Of a stretch of 64,000 bases of DNA, positions 50,050 to 59,327 are shown in pieces. The notes beneath the pieces are model-generated. The model was not told the DNA's origin, did no database searches, and saw nothing but the letters and a program-made list of their open reading frames with translations. Position numbers and translations under genes: made by a program. The first letter of the stretch is position 1; each line of letters opens with the position of its first letter. Origin of the DNA: Solimonas sp041659605 (GTDB taxonomy: Bacteria; Pseudomonadota; Gammaproteobacteria; Nevskiales; Nevskiaceae); NCBI GenBank assembly GCA_041659605.1, contig JBAZXW010000018.1, forward strand, positions 1-64,000. Direction: 5' to 3'.

Positions 50050-50133
50050 TTCAAGCTTCCTCTTTCACGTGGATGCGATGCACGCATCCGACACTTGCAC
50101 CGGATGCGCGGGACGCGCACCCGCCTAACCCAC

Positions 50134-52149
50134 TCAGTCCTGCGCCAGCAGTTTTTCAGCCCGTCCGGTCACGGCTTCCACCGTGAAGCCGAGGTACTTG
50201 AACACCGCGGGTGCCGGCGCCGATTCGCCGAAACGGTCGACGCCAACGACGTCGCCGTCGAGGCCGACAAAGGCACGCCAGTACAGGGACACGCCGGCCT
50301 CGATCGCCAGGCGCTTGCGCAGCGTCGGCGGCAGCACGCGGTCGCGGTAGGCCGCGTCCTGCGCCATGAAGCGTTCGGCGCAAGGCATCGACACGACGCG
50401 CACGCGCTGGCTCTTGCCGGCGAGCTTCTTCGCGACCTCGACTGCGAGCTGCACTTCCGAGCCGGTCGCGATGATTGCCAGCTCCGGGATTCCCGCCCCA
50501 ACATCAGGCGCGTCCCACAGCACATAGCCGCCGCGGCGGGCATCCTCCAGGTGCGCATCCGGATGCGCCTGTGGCTGCAGGTTCTGGCGCGACAGCGCGA
50601 GTGCCGACGGGCCGTCCTTGCGCTCGATCGCGCAGGTCCACGCAACGGCGGTTTCGAAGGCGTCGGCCGGGCGCCAGACGTGCATGCCCGGAATCAGACG
50701 CAGCGACGAGACGTGCTCCACCGCCTGGTGCGTCGGACCATCCTCGCCCAGACCGATCGAGTCGTGCGTCAGCACGAAGATGCTGCGCTGCTTCATCAAC
50801 GCCGCCATGCGCAGCGCATTGCGCGCGTAGTCGGAGAACACCAGGAAGGTGCCGCCGAACGGGATCAGGCCGCCGTGCAGCGTGATGCCGTTCATGATCG
50901 CCGACATGCCGAACTCGCGCACGCCGTAGTGAATGTAGTTGCCGGCAAAGTTCCCTGTACGCAGCGACTTGTGCCCCTTGAAGTCGGTGCAGTTCGACTC
51001 GGACAGATCGGCCGAGCCGCCAAACAGCTCGGGCAGCTTCACGGCGACGATGTCGAGCACGTTCTTCGAGGACTTGCGTGTCGCCACCGGCTTGTCGGCC
51101 TGGCGGGCCTCGGCCAGCAACGCCTCGACCACGGACGGCCAGTCGGCCGGCAGCTCGCCGCGCAGGCGGCGCTGCAGCTCGGCCGCCTCCTTGGGAAACG
51201 CCGCGGCATAGCCCTTGAAGGCTTCGTCCCAGCGCTGCTCGCGCGCCTGGCCGGCCGCACGGGCGTTCCAGCCGGCCCGGATGGCCTCGGGAATTTCGAA
51301 ATGCGTGTGCGACCAGCCCAGCTGATCGCGCGCAAGCAGGATCTCCGCCTCGCCCAGCGGCGCGCCGTGGCACTTTTCCTTGCCCTGGAGAGTCGGCGCG
51401 CCAAAGCCGATGATGGTCTTGCAGCAGATCAGCGTCGGCTTGTCGGTCGAGGCGCGCGCCGTCTCGATCGCCTTCTTGACCTCGTTGGCGTTGTGGCCGT
51501 CGACATTGCGCACCACCTGCCAGCCGTAGGCCTCGAAACGCGCCGGCGTGTCGTCGCGGAACCAGCCCTCGACCTCGCCGTCGATCGAGATGCTGTTGTC
51601 GTCGTAGAACACGACCAGCTTGTTCAGGCCCAGCGTACCGGCCAGCGAGCAGGCCTCGTGCGAGATGCCTTCCATCAGGCAGCCGTCGCCGACGAACACG
51701 TAGGTGTGGTGATCGACCACCGGGAAACCGTCGCGGTTGAACTGCGTCGCCAGCACGCGCTCGGCGATGGCCATGCCGACCGCATTGGCGAGTCCCTGGC
51801 CGAGGGGGCCGGTGGTCGTCTCGACACCCGGCGTCATGCCGTACTCGGGATGCCCCGGCGTCTTCGAATGCAGCTGGCGGAAGTTCTTCAGCTCTTCGAG
51901 GGGCAGGTCGTAGCCGGTCAGATGCAGCAGCGCGTACAGCAGCATCGAGCCGTGGCCGTTGGAGATGACGAATCGGTCGCGGTTCGCCCACTGCGGGTTG
52001 CCCGGGTTGTGCGACAGATAGTCGTTCCAGAGCACTTCGGCGATGTCGGCCATGCCCATCGGCATGCCTGGGTGGCCCGAATTGGCTTTCTGGACCGCGT
52101 CCATCGCGAGGGCGCGAATGGCGTTGGCCAGCTCGAAACGCGTTGGCAT
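50134..52149 (-). CDS. tkt: Transketolase
   Basis: The 671-residue protein starts at the ATG at 52149. Thiamine diphosphate-binding and active site blocks are evident: KANSGHPGMPMGMADIAEVL, TTGPLGQGLANAVGMA, GDGCLMEGISHEA, GFGAPTLQGKEKCHGAPLG, SADLSESN, and the pyrimidine domain DSIGLGEDGPTHQAVEH. It exchanges two-carbon units in the pentose phosphate pathway. It heads the tkt-gap-pgk run and needs the thiamine cofactor that the thiC pathway in this window helps supply. Confidence 0.98.
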   Translation of the reverse strand: MPTRFELANAIRALAMDAVQKANSGHPGMPMGMADIAEVLWNDYLSHNPGNPQWANRDRFVISNGHGSMLLYALLHLTGYDLPLEELKNFRQLHSKTPGHPEYGMTPGVETTTGPLGQGLANAVGMAIAERVLATQFNRDGFPVVDHHTYVFVGDGCLMEGISHEACSLAGTLGLNKLVVFYDDNSISIDGEVEGWFRDDTPARFEAYGWQVVRNVDGHNANEVKKAIETARASTDKPTLICCKTIIGFGAPTLQGKEKCHGAPLGEAEILLARDQLGWSHTHFEIPEAIRAGWNARAAGQAREQRWDEAFKGYAAAFPKEAAELQRRLRGELPADWPSVVEALLAEARQADKPVATRKSSKNVLDIVAVKLPELFGGSADLSESNCTDFKGHKSLRTGNFAGNYIHYGVREFGMSAIMNGITLHGGLIPFGGTFLVFSDYARNALRMAALMKQRSIFVLTHDSIGLGEDGPTHQAVEHVSSLRLIPGMHVWRPADAFETAVAWTCAIERKDGPSALALSRQNLQPQAHPDAHLEDARRGGYVLWDAPDVGAGIPELAIIATGSEVQLAVEVAKKLAGKSQRVRVVSMPCAERFMAQDAAYRDRVLPPTLRKRLAIEAGVSLYWRAFVGLDGDVVGVDRFGESAPAPAVFKYLGFTVEAVTGRAEKLLAQD

Positions 52150-52255
52150 CACGCTCACCGGCAGAACTGAGGGGCGCGTATTGTCCGGGTTTGGCGCATG
52201 GCGAGCAACCATGCCGCTGAATACCCTCACCCGTATATGTGGGCGTGTTCCGCGA

Positions 52256-52948
52256 TCAGCGCCGCGCCGCAGGCTTGAGCCAGGAGATCGTGACTTCGGG
52301 CGCCAGGGGATGCTCCGCGTATTCCAGGCGCAGCAGCTGCCGCGTCTGCGGGTGCAGCCAGCGGGTGCGCCGCTGCGGCTGGGGATGGGGCAGGAACAGA
52401 TAGGACTCATCCACGCGGAGCGCATCGCCTGCATAGCCGGGCGTGACGATGGGCTCGATCCGGCAGCTCAGATCCTGGCGCAGCTCGGCCAGAAATCCGG
52501 TTTCGTTGCGCAGCCGGGTGTAGAACAGCGCCGGGGGCTCCGCATATCGGATGCCGTCGCCGCAGTCGTACTCCTGTTCGGCAAAGGCCAGCGCAGCCGG
52601 ATACGTCTCGAGCACGTCCACCGGCAGCCCGCGGCTGTAGGTCAGGCGATCGCCCTTGATCTGCAGCATGAACCCTTCGCGCCCGTACCAGTTCTGCACG
52701 GCGCCGGCGTCGATGCTGCCGAGAATGACCAGTCCCTCGAAGCGATCGCCGGAGCGCACATAGGCCGACGCAAACGGCAGGTCGCCCAGTCCCGTGACCG
52801 CGCGCACCATCGGCGATCCCTGATCGCCTTCGGTCATGCGCTCCTTCACGAGTGTCGTGACGGTATTGCAGGCCGCCAGCAGCGCAGTGGCGACAATCGC
52901 GAGGGCACGGAGAACAGCACGCCGCTGGCGAGCCGGATCAGTCGTCAT
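52256..52948 (-). CDS. YjbF/GfcB-family lipoprotein
   Basis: The 230-residue protein has a lipoprotein signal (ALRALAIVATALLAAC) and YjbF-like features: LPFASAYVRSGDRFEGLVILG, VQNWYGREGFMLQIKGDRL, and C-terminal LLRLEYAEHPLAPEVTISWLKP. Its start overlaps the YjbH-like gene by 11 bp. YjbF/GfcB lipoproteins belong to exopolysaccharide or group 4 capsule modules and likely sit at the outer membrane. Confidence 0.87.
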   Translation of the reverse strand: MTTDPARQRRAVLRALAIVATALLAACNTVTTLVKERMTEGDQGSPMVRAVTGLGDLPFASAYVRSGDRFEGLVILGSIDAGAVQNWYGREGFMLQIKGDRLTYSRGLPVDVLETYPAALAFAEQEYDCGDGIRYAEPPALFYTRLRNETGFLAELRQDLSCRIEPIVTPGYAGDALRVDESYLFLPHPQPQRRTRWLHPQTRQLLRLEYAEHPLAPEVTISWLKPAARR

Positions 52949-55112
52949 AGATCTGCCCGGCCGTGAAGCGGCCCACCGTTCCGTAGAGACCGCGACCGTC
53001 GCGCACCTTCTGGCCGCCGTCGCGGGTCAGAAAGCGATAGCTGAAGCTGACGTCGCCCTTGGTCGCCGACGGGAAGAACACGGTCAGCGGAATGCTGATG
53101 TAGATGCCCTTGTCGAAGGAACCTTCGCCGAACTGCTCGGCCGATACGTTTGTCTTGGATGCAAAGGCGCCAAACACTACGCCGTTGCGGAACTCGCGCG
53201 AAATGTCGACCGTAACGCCGACGTCGCGGGCCAGATACCGACCGGCGCTGGTCCTGAGCACCACCCCCTCGAACGGCGTGTCGTAGTACACCGAAAAATG
53301 CCCGGTGGCCACTTCGTAGTCGAGGAAAGTCAGCAGCTTGTCGTAGTCGCGCTGCTTCACGTAGTTGACGTCCAGGCCGTACGCGAGGCGCGAGAACAGT
53401 GGCCGGTATAGAACCTCGGCAGCGACGCCACCGTACATCTCCTCGAAGATTCCGGCTGACCAGCGCCCGAACCAGTCGCGCCCGAGCGGAAACAGGTGGT
53501 TGACCTCGAGCCGGTCGAGCCATACGTCATCGTTCGTCGACTGATAGGTCTCGAGATCGCTGCGCACATTGGGCAGCCCGCTGGACTCGCGCTGCTTGAG
53601 CTTGTCGAAATCGCTGTACAGGCTGACTGCACCGACGGCGGACACGCTCAGCCCCGGCGTCAGCTGAAACGTCGTGTAGGGCTTGACCAGTAACTGCCCC
53701 ACGAAGAAGCCCTCGAGACCACCGATGTTGGCGCGGATCGCCGGGCTGTAGCCGTAGAGCCAGGTCGGATATTCCAGCAGGCTGGCATAGTCGGCGGCTT
53801 CGCGCGGCACCGAAGCCTGCGACCTGATCTCGGTCGTCGCGCGCAGCTCGTCCGTCGACGCCAGTCCGCGGGCCTCGGCGTCCAGGTCGTCGCGGCGCGC
53901 GGTCACGCTCAGGACATCCATGCCGCCGGAAACCTCCACGACCTCCAGCTTCTCGACATCGTCCGGCATGTGCACGAGGCTCGCGCGCGCGGCGGTGCGC
54001 AGCACATCGAGCGTACGGTCGGAGACACCGTTGCTCTGCCACAAGGTCAGAGTTCCAGTTTCCTCGTTCAGATTCGCAGCATGGGCGACGATGCGGCGAC
54101 CGGCGAGATCACCGACCCACTGCGACATCCCTTCCGGCGTGTCGACGGCGCCCGTGTTCCACATGTATTGGGGAGGACGCAGGTGAGCCGCCCCAGGCAG
54201 CTCGTACCGCTTGATCTTCGATCGCGTGCGACCCACCTGAAACGCCGTGCCGATGTGACCCGCCAGGGTATCGCCACGAATCAGTCCCAGACCCGCGTAC
54301 CAACTGCCGCCGATGCGGTAGCGCATTCCGATGTTGACGCGCGAACGCTGTCGAGGTGGGCTGTGAAACTGCTCTGGCCCTTCTGGCGTGACTCGGATGG
54401 CCGATGGCTCCGCAGAATAATCGTTCCCCTCCAGCTCGAGCTGGATCGACCACGGTCGAAAGCGAGGCGCCCACTCAACGCCGCCGATGATGCTGGCTCT
54501 CTCCCCGCTGAACCATTTGCTCCAGGCCGGTACGCCGCCCCGCGCCTCGGCCAGCTCGAGCAAGTCGCGATCATCATTGCGCAAGCCCAACGCGGCGAAC
54601 GGGTTGCGGACATCACCCTGCGTTCCGAAACGACCGAAGCCGAGACCGGCAGTCACGGACCAATCGTAATAGCGCCGTGTCGCAACGATGTATTCAGAAG
54701 AGAAGAGCCCGGTCCCGCCGAAATCATTGAGCCCGACGACCACCGACGGCCACCAGTCCGACTCTTCAACCAAACGGACTGCGACATCGAACGACTTGTC
54801 TTTGAATGTCTGCCCGGTTTCCACTTTGTCGTCGTAGTACCGGGTGGTGATGTCGATGTAGCGCGCACCGGCATGCAGCCACGAAGCCGGTTGAGCCGAC
54901 AGATACAGCGTGTTGTACGGCGGCGCGAACGACAGGCCGACGCCGAGCGTCCCGCTCGACGGCATGGCTGCAGTGGGACTCAGAACGAGCGCGGGATAGC
55001 CCGACAGGCTGTACAGAGGCTCCGCGGACTGCGCCTGGACAGTGGCCGCACCCAGAAACCAAGCCACCAAAGCACGCAACAGGATGCGCCCGACCCGCAC
55101 TCGTTCACTCAC
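52938..55112 (-). CDS. YjbH/GfcD-family outer membrane exopolysaccharide protein
   Basis: The start at GTG 55112, overlapping the upstream stop (GTGAGTGA), gives 724 residues with a signal peptide ending near TVQAQ. The YjbH family opening YSLSGYPALVLSPTAAMPSSGTLGVG is modified here to a SGYPALVLSPTAAMPSSGTL block, and beta-barrel strand pairs occur at both ends (RYIDITTRYYDD; YGLDVNYVKQRDYD; VSFSYRF). It is predicted to be a large outer membrane barrel acting with YjbF/YjbG homologues in polysaccharide secretion or modification. Confidence 0.88.
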   Translation of the reverse strand: MSERVRVGRILLRALVAWFLGAATVQAQSAEPLYSLSGYPALVLSPTAAMPSSGTLGVGLSFAPPYNTLYLSAQPASWLHAGARYIDITTRYYDDKVETGQTFKDKSFDVAVRLVEESDWWPSVVVGLNDFGGTGLFSSEYIVATRRYYDWSVTAGLGFGRFGTQGDVRNPFAALGLRNDDRDLLELAEARGGVPAWSKWFSGERASIIGGVEWAPRFRPWSIQLELEGNDYSAEPSAIRVTPEGPEQFHSPPRQRSRVNIGMRYRIGGSWYAGLGLIRGDTLAGHIGTAFQVGRTRSKIKRYELPGAAHLRPPQYMWNTGAVDTPEGMSQWVGDLAGRRIVAHAANLNEETGTLTLWQSNGVSDRTLDVLRTAARASLVHMPDDVEKLEVVEVSGGMDVLSVTARRDDLDAEARGLASTDELRATTEIRSQASVPREAADYASLLEYPTWLYGYSPAIRANIGGLEGFFVGQLLVKPYTTFQLTPGLSVSAVGAVSLYSDFDKLKQRESSGLPNVRSDLETYQSTNDDVWLDRLEVNHLFPLGRDWFGRWSAGIFEEMYGGVAAEVLYRPLFSRLAYGLDVNYVKQRDYDKLLTFLDYEVATGHFSVYYDTPFEGVVLRTSAGRYLARDVGVTVDISREFRNGVVFGAFASKTNVSAEQFGEGSFDKGIYISIPLTVFFPSATKGDVSFSYRFLTRDGGQKVRDGRGLYGTVGRFTAGQIYDD

Positions 55113-55893
55113 CGGGCAGACAGTCAACGGCTGGCGCAATCAGGGATCCTGGAGGAACCATCGTCGGCTCGTAGCGCCAAGGTGCCAGCCTCAGGTCAAC
55201 GGCGCGCCCGTTCGGATACAGCAGTACATAGCGATCCACATCGGCCGCATCCTCGGGGTCGGCCAAGCGCAGGTACTCTTCTGCGCGGACCGTGGGCTCG
55301 TGCTGGAACCTGGCGATACGTCCAGACCCGTCGGCAGCGACGTAAACGGTGCCCGTCCGTCCGGGCAGCACAAGCATGTCGCCGTCGAGCAGGTCCGGCG
55401 CGGGCGACGCAGTTTCCAAGCCAAGAACGACGTCCTGCAGCGCTGCGCGCCGCAACTGGCCGCCCAGCAGCTGGCGCGACAGAGCCGCATCGCTCGCCAG
55501 ATCGGCATCGTCGCGCACCAGCAAGGCCGCATGCAGATCGGCCAGCGGCACGCAACGCGCGGACGATGACTCCGCTTCTGCTGAAGCGCCGGTGTCGGCG
55601 CGCAAAACCATCACGGCGAAGCGGTAGGCATCCGTCCGCGCGCCTCCGGCAACCGAGATGACCCCATCCACCGTGGCCGCTAGCGGCGACACCGCTACCT
55701 TGCCGGGCCGCTTGACTGCGCCGACGGCCGTCACGGAAATCTTCACAGCCTCACCGGGCGCGCTCAAACGCAGGCCTGGTTGCGGCGTCTCCGCAGCGGT
55801 CGCCGCGGCGCCTGCGCCAAGTGCCACCAAAAGCGAGCAGACCCGCACGGCGATCATCTGCGCGCGGGGAGCGGCGCGTAGAACCGTCGTCAT
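55105..55893 (-). CDS. YjbG/GfcC-family periplasmic protein
   Basis: The start at the ATG at 55893 gives 262 residues with a signal ending near AATAAE. The chain has VSVAGGARTDAYRFAVMVLRAD and a C-terminal DRYVLLYPNGRAVDLRLAPW; GfcC proteins have two beta-grasp domains related to SLBB domains of Wza-type exporters. Order YjbG-YjbH-YjbF with small overlaps makes a tight operon. The exact role in polysaccharide assembly is unknown for the family. Confidence 0.82.
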   Translation of the reverse strand: MTTVLRAAPRAQMIAVRVCSLLVALGAGAAATAAETPQPGLRLSAPGEAVKISVTAVGAVKRPGKVAVSPLAATVDGVISVAGGARTDAYRFAVMVLRADTGASAEAESSSARCVPLADLHAALLVRDDADLASDAALSRQLLGGQLRRAALQDVVLGLETASPAPDLLDGDMLVLPGRTGTVYVAADGSGRIARFQHEPTVRAEEYLRLADPEDAADVDRYVLLYPNGRAVDLRLAPWRYEPTMVPPGSLIAPAVDCLPGE

Positions 55894-55950
55894 GCCGTCA
55901 TCATCCCGCACCGGTCGCACTCGACATCATGGCCATCGAAGATCTTGCCC

Positions 55951-55980
55951 AAAAAGAAAGGCTAGCCTGAGCTAGCCTTT
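55951..55980 (-). terminator. Intrinsic terminator between the YjbE-like and YjbG-like genes
   Basis: On the minus strand AAAGGCTAGC-TCAG-GCTAGCCTTT is followed by CTTTTT. It lies about 20 bp after the stop of the gene at 56002, so that gene can be made as an abundant separate message. Confidence 0.92.
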
Positions 55981-56001
55981 CCAGGCACCACTGAATGCCG
56001 C

Positions 56002-56550
56002 TTAGGTCGACGAAGTGCTGCTCGACGTCGACGGACCCGGGCCGGGGCTGCCGCTCGGCGTCGGCACCGGCGTCGGCGCCGGCGTCGGCGTCGCCGGCAG
56101 CGTCGTGGTCGTCGTGACCGGGGGCGGTTCCGGAGTCGGCGACACGACCGGAGTCGGAGACGGCGTCGGCGTCGGCGTAACGACCGGCGCCGCACCACCG
56201 CCATCGCTGTCGTCAAGGAAGTCCACGATGACGAAGGTCAGGCCGATCACACCGGCCACCAGGGCGGTGATCTGCAGCGGCGACAGCCTGCCGACGACCG
56301 GCACGCCGACGGCACCGGCGCCGCGTTCGGTGATCACATACGTACCGGGGACCTTGGCCGGGCTCAGGTAGCCCGCCTTGACCGCCTCCGGCAGCGTCAT
56401 CCCCAGCTTGTTGGCGAACGCAACTGCCTCAGCCTGAGACAGAACGCCGGCTTGGGTGGCTTGCGCCATCGCCTGCGTGCTGGTGACTGCAGTAACGATA
56501 GGGCCGCCCGCAAGGCAGACCGCCAAAGACATAACGATAGCTTTGTTCAC
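56002..56550 (-). CDS. Small secreted protein with Pro/Thr/Ser-rich tail in YjbE position
   Basis: The start at GTG 56550 (GGGG upstream) gives 182 residues. A signal peptide ends near STQAMA. The middle has an EF-like helical part (LSQAEAVAFANKLGMTLPEAVKAGY) and one membrane span (LQITALVAGVIGLTFVIVDF), then an acidic DDSDGGG and about 60 residues of TPTPTPSP-type low complexity. In yjbEFGH operons the first gene is also a small secreted Ala/Ser/Thr-rich protein, so this is a positional analogue, not a proven homologue. A terminator follows it directly. Confidence 0.78.
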   Translation of the reverse strand: MNKAIVMSLAVCLAGGPIVTAVTSTQAMAQATQAGVLSQAEAVAFANKLGMTLPEAVKAGYLSPAKVPGTYVITERGAGAVGVPVVGRLSPLQITALVAGVIGLTFVIVDFLDDSDGGGAAPVVTPTPTPSPTPVVSPTPEPPPVTTTTTLPATPTPAPTPVPTPSGSPGPGPSTSSSTSST

Positions 56551-56689
56551 TGAAAACCCCGTAAAAAGTCCCGTTAAAGTTTGCGGGCGATGCACGGATG
56601 CCTCATCTCCCGAACACTATTTCGTGTATCCCGATTTGGAATACATAGCATACCACGTCAACTCTTTTCGTCCAGACAACCGCGTACCG

Positions 56690-57064
56690 CTACTGCACTG
56701 AAGGCGATTGAACCAGCGGTCTCGCCTTCACCACATCCTGCGGCGCCCCGCCGCCACCGCCCAGCATCGTCAGCAGCTCGACGGCAATAGAGCTCGTCAC
56801 CGTCCCGCGGCGCACGCTCGGCGCACCGACCGCGTCAAGAATCGACTCCGCGGTCGCGGCATATTCTGCGGGCGTTGCCGCCCAATAGTCAGCAATGGCC
56901 GTGCCAGCAACCATGACCGGCGTCACATCCTGACGCCCTGCAGGCCCGCCGCCCGGCGCGCTCTCGGCGGCATTCGCAGTTGCGATCCCGCACGCGCACA
57001 GCAGCGCCAAGCGTCCGATCGATCGGACGGTGCGCAAATCATGCATGCACGAGATGAGGAACAT
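56690..57064 (-). CDS. Small secreted hypothetical protein
   Basis: This 124-residue protein (ATG 57064; ATG 57046 possible) has a signal segment LALLCACGIATANA, a short Gly/Pro linker and a helical region (IADYWAATPAEYAATAESILDAVG). It lies between the YjbE-like gene and the divergent transferase gene. No family recognised; the context suggests a link with the polysaccharide locus. Confidence 0.65.
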   Translation of the reverse strand: MFLISCMHDLRTVRSIGRLALLCACGIATANAAESAPGGGPAGRQDVTPVMVAGTAIADYWAATPAEYAATAESILDAVGAPSVRRGTVTSSIAVELLTMLGGGGGAPQDVVKARPLVQSPSVQ

Positions 57065-57206
57065 ATTTCACCGGCCGACCGTTGGATTCCTTCTACACGG
57101 ACAGGTGTACGACAATCGCTTGTTAGAATTCTTCAGCCCGCCAGTTCATCATGGCGTCCGCCAACACCATCACGCAACACTCCCGGCCGCGTGATGCCAA
57201 AACATC

Positions 57207-58277
57207 GTGCCACCGCTGATGATCGGCAGTCAATTGTCCGTTGTGTTCCTCGTCAGCGCCGGCTGCACGGCGTCGCTGATTCTGGGCGAGCGTTGGCATA
57301 TCGGGCTGACCGGCGACACCCCCGATGAATCTCACCACAAAAGCCACGCCGGGACCGTTCCTCGCGTCGGCGGCGTTGCGGTCTACGCGGCAGGTCTCAC
57401 CGGCCTTGCGCTTCTTTCTCCGAGCCTGCCCGACATCACGGCGAAGATCATCTGGATGCTGTGGGGCTGCCTGACGATCGTCTTCGTGGCCGGCCTCGTC
57501 GAGGACCTCACGCGCGCAGTGCCGGCGGCGGTGCGCTACGCGGTCGCAATCGGCGCCGCGATGCTGTTCAGCATCGCGCATGACGGCTACGGCATCTCGT
57601 CGATCGGCATCTTGCCGTTCGATCAGGTCTTCAACTTCTCGCCGGTCCGCATCGGCTTGTTCGCGTTTGCCGTCGCCAGCGTCTCGCACGGCTTCAACCT
57701 GATCGACGGCCAGAACGGCTTGTGCTCGGGCACCAGCATCCTGATCTTCGCCGCCCTGGGCGCCACCGCGGCGCAGACCGGCCAGGCACCGCTGGCCACC
57801 CTCAGCTACTTCATGGCGGCCGCAAACCTCGGCTTCTTCGTGTTCAACTTCCCGTTCGGAAAGATCTTCCTCGGCGACGCCGGCGCCTACTTCAACGGCG
57901 CGCTCGCGGCCGTGATCACCGTTCTCATCGTCCAGGGCGCGGAAACCGTATCGCCGTGGTTCGCGGTACTGGTCCTGATCTACCCGATCTGGGAAACCGT
58001 GTTCTCGATGATCCGCCGCGCACGCGCATCGATGCCGTTCTACCTGCCGGACCGCGACCACCTTCATCATCGCGTCCGCCAGCGCTTCACGGGTGCGGCG
58101 CTCAACGGCACTGACTATTCGTCGGCTTGCATCCTGCTGCCGATGGCCCCGTTCGTACTGTCCGCCCCATATGTCGGCGAGCGCACTGACTGGGCCCTGG
58201 CCTGCATCGTCAGCTTCGTGGCGCTTTACATGATTGCCTACCAGAGCCTCGGGCTGACGCGCACGGCGACTCCATAG
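57207..58277 (+). CDS. WecA/MraY-family undecaprenyl-phosphate sugar transferase
   Basis: This 356-residue protein (GTG 57207, or ATG 57219) has about ten membrane spans. Family motifs are visible: SHAGTVPRVGG, AGLVEDLT (with ED in place of the usual DD), NLIDGQNGL, FLGDAGAYF and the basic HLHHR. It would transfer a sugar phosphate, typically N-acetylhexosamine-1-phosphate, to undecaprenyl phosphate and so start a repeat unit. It opens a plus-strand run with two glycosyltransferases. The ED variant occurs in some relatives and need not abolish activity. Confidence 0.9.
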   Translation: MPPLMIGSQLSVVFLVSAGCTASLILGERWHIGLTGDTPDESHHKSHAGTVPRVGGVAVYAAGLTGLALLSPSLPDITAKIIWMLWGCLTIVFVAGLVEDLTRAVPAAVRYAVAIGAAMLFSIAHDGYGISSIGILPFDQVFNFSPVRIGLFAFAVASVSHGFNLIDGQNGLCSGTSILIFAALGATAAQTGQAPLATLSYFMAAANLGFFVFNFPFGKIFLGDAGAYFNGALAAVITVLIVQGAETVSPWFAVLVLIYPIWETVFSMIRRARASMPFYLPDRDHLHHRVRQRFTGAALNGTDYSSACILLPMAPFVLSAPYVGERTDWALACIVSFVALYMIAYQSLGLTRTATP

Positions 58278-58337
58278 GGGTTTGCGTGTCGCCACGGCCC
58301 CGGATTGCGGATGGCGGCCCACGGGACGACTACGACT

Positions 58338-59327
58338 ATGATTACGCGCCCAACCGATCCCACCCCGAACGTGCACGGCCGTTTCCAATCTCCGCCTGCC
58401 GCAACCGCCGTTGCCAGCGTTATCGTCACCTACAACCCGCCGCCCGGTCTGAATGACCGGCTGCGGGTGGTTCTGCGCGAGACGGACTTTGCGGTCGTCG
58501 TCGACAACGGCTCTGACAGGACCCCTGATTTTGAGGGCCTCGCTGCGCACGATCGGTCGCGGATTCACCTGATCAGCAATCGCAGCAACGTCGGCCTTGC
58601 CGCCGCCCTGAATCAAGGCATCGCTGCAAGCGCCGAATTGGGCGCCACGATGGCACTTACGCTCGACCATGACAGCACCCCGAGAGCCGGGATGGTTCGC
58701 AAGCTCATGGAGGCGCGTAATCAGGACGAATGCCCGCAAACAATCGCCGCAGTAGTGCCGACAATTGCATACGCGCACCCGGACATTCGATGCCGCTGGC
58801 CGAAGTCAGCCCCGGGCCGCCGGATGCGATTTCACTTCGCGTTTGCTGCTCGGCTCGCCGGCCCCACGACGGTCGACCTGGCGATCAGCTCCGGCATGTT
58901 GATCCACGTCGACACCTGGAGAAAGGTCGGTCGTTTTGACGAGGACCTATTTATTGACCTGGTCGACACCGATTTCTGCTTGCGCTCCCGAGCCCTGGGC
59001 TTCCATATTCTGGCCGCGCCAAGTGCGATCCTGGACCATCACCTGGGCGACGTGAAGAAGAACCACTTGCTGGGCCTGATGCCCGTCTTTCCCACGCACC
59101 ACAGTGCGCTGCGCCACTATTACATCGGCCGCAATCGCGTTCTATTGGCCAAACGGCATGCCCGGCGGTTTCCAAGTTGGCTAATCTATGAGCTGCTCGG
59201 CGCCGCGAAGCTGACCGCGAAAGTGGCGCTCTTTGAACCGGGACGCGGCCAGAAGCTCATCAGCATGTGCAAAGGCACTTGGGACGGCATGCGCCGCACC
59301 CCTTCGCAGTGGAAACAGGGCCCGTGA
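58338..59327 (+). CDS. Family 2 glycosyltransferase, rhamnosyltransferase-like
   Basis: The 329-residue protein (ATG 58338; ATG 58311 also in frame) has the GT2 fold opening VASVIVTYNPPPGLNDRL, SNRSNVGLAAALNQGI, the metal-binding LTLDHDSTP, and GRFDEDLFIDLVDTDFCLR. This pattern matches dTDP-rhamnosyltransferases of O-antigen/capsule loci. It overlaps the next gene by GTGA. The sugar donor is an inference. Confidence 0.88.
   Translation: MITRPTDPTPNVHGRFQSPPAATAVASVIVTYNPPPGLNDRLRVVLRETDFAVVVDNGSDRTPDFEGLAAHDRSRIHLISNRSNVGLAAALNQGIAASAELGATMALTLDHDSTPRAGMVRKLMEARNQDECPQTIAAVVPTIAYAHPDIRCRWPKSAPGRRMRFHFAFAARLAGPTTVDLAISSGMLIHVDTWRKVGRFDEDLFIDLVDTDFCLRSRALGFHILAAPSAILDHHLGDVKKNHLLGLMPVFPTHHSALRHYYIGRNRVLLAKRHARRFPSWLIYELLGAAKLTAKVALFEPGRGQKLISMCKGTWDGMRRTPSQWKQGP

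Noticed and set aside
57101..57129. Promoter with TAGAAT -10 before the WecA-like gene
   Set aside because: The -10 is fair, but no -35 match is found at normal spacing.
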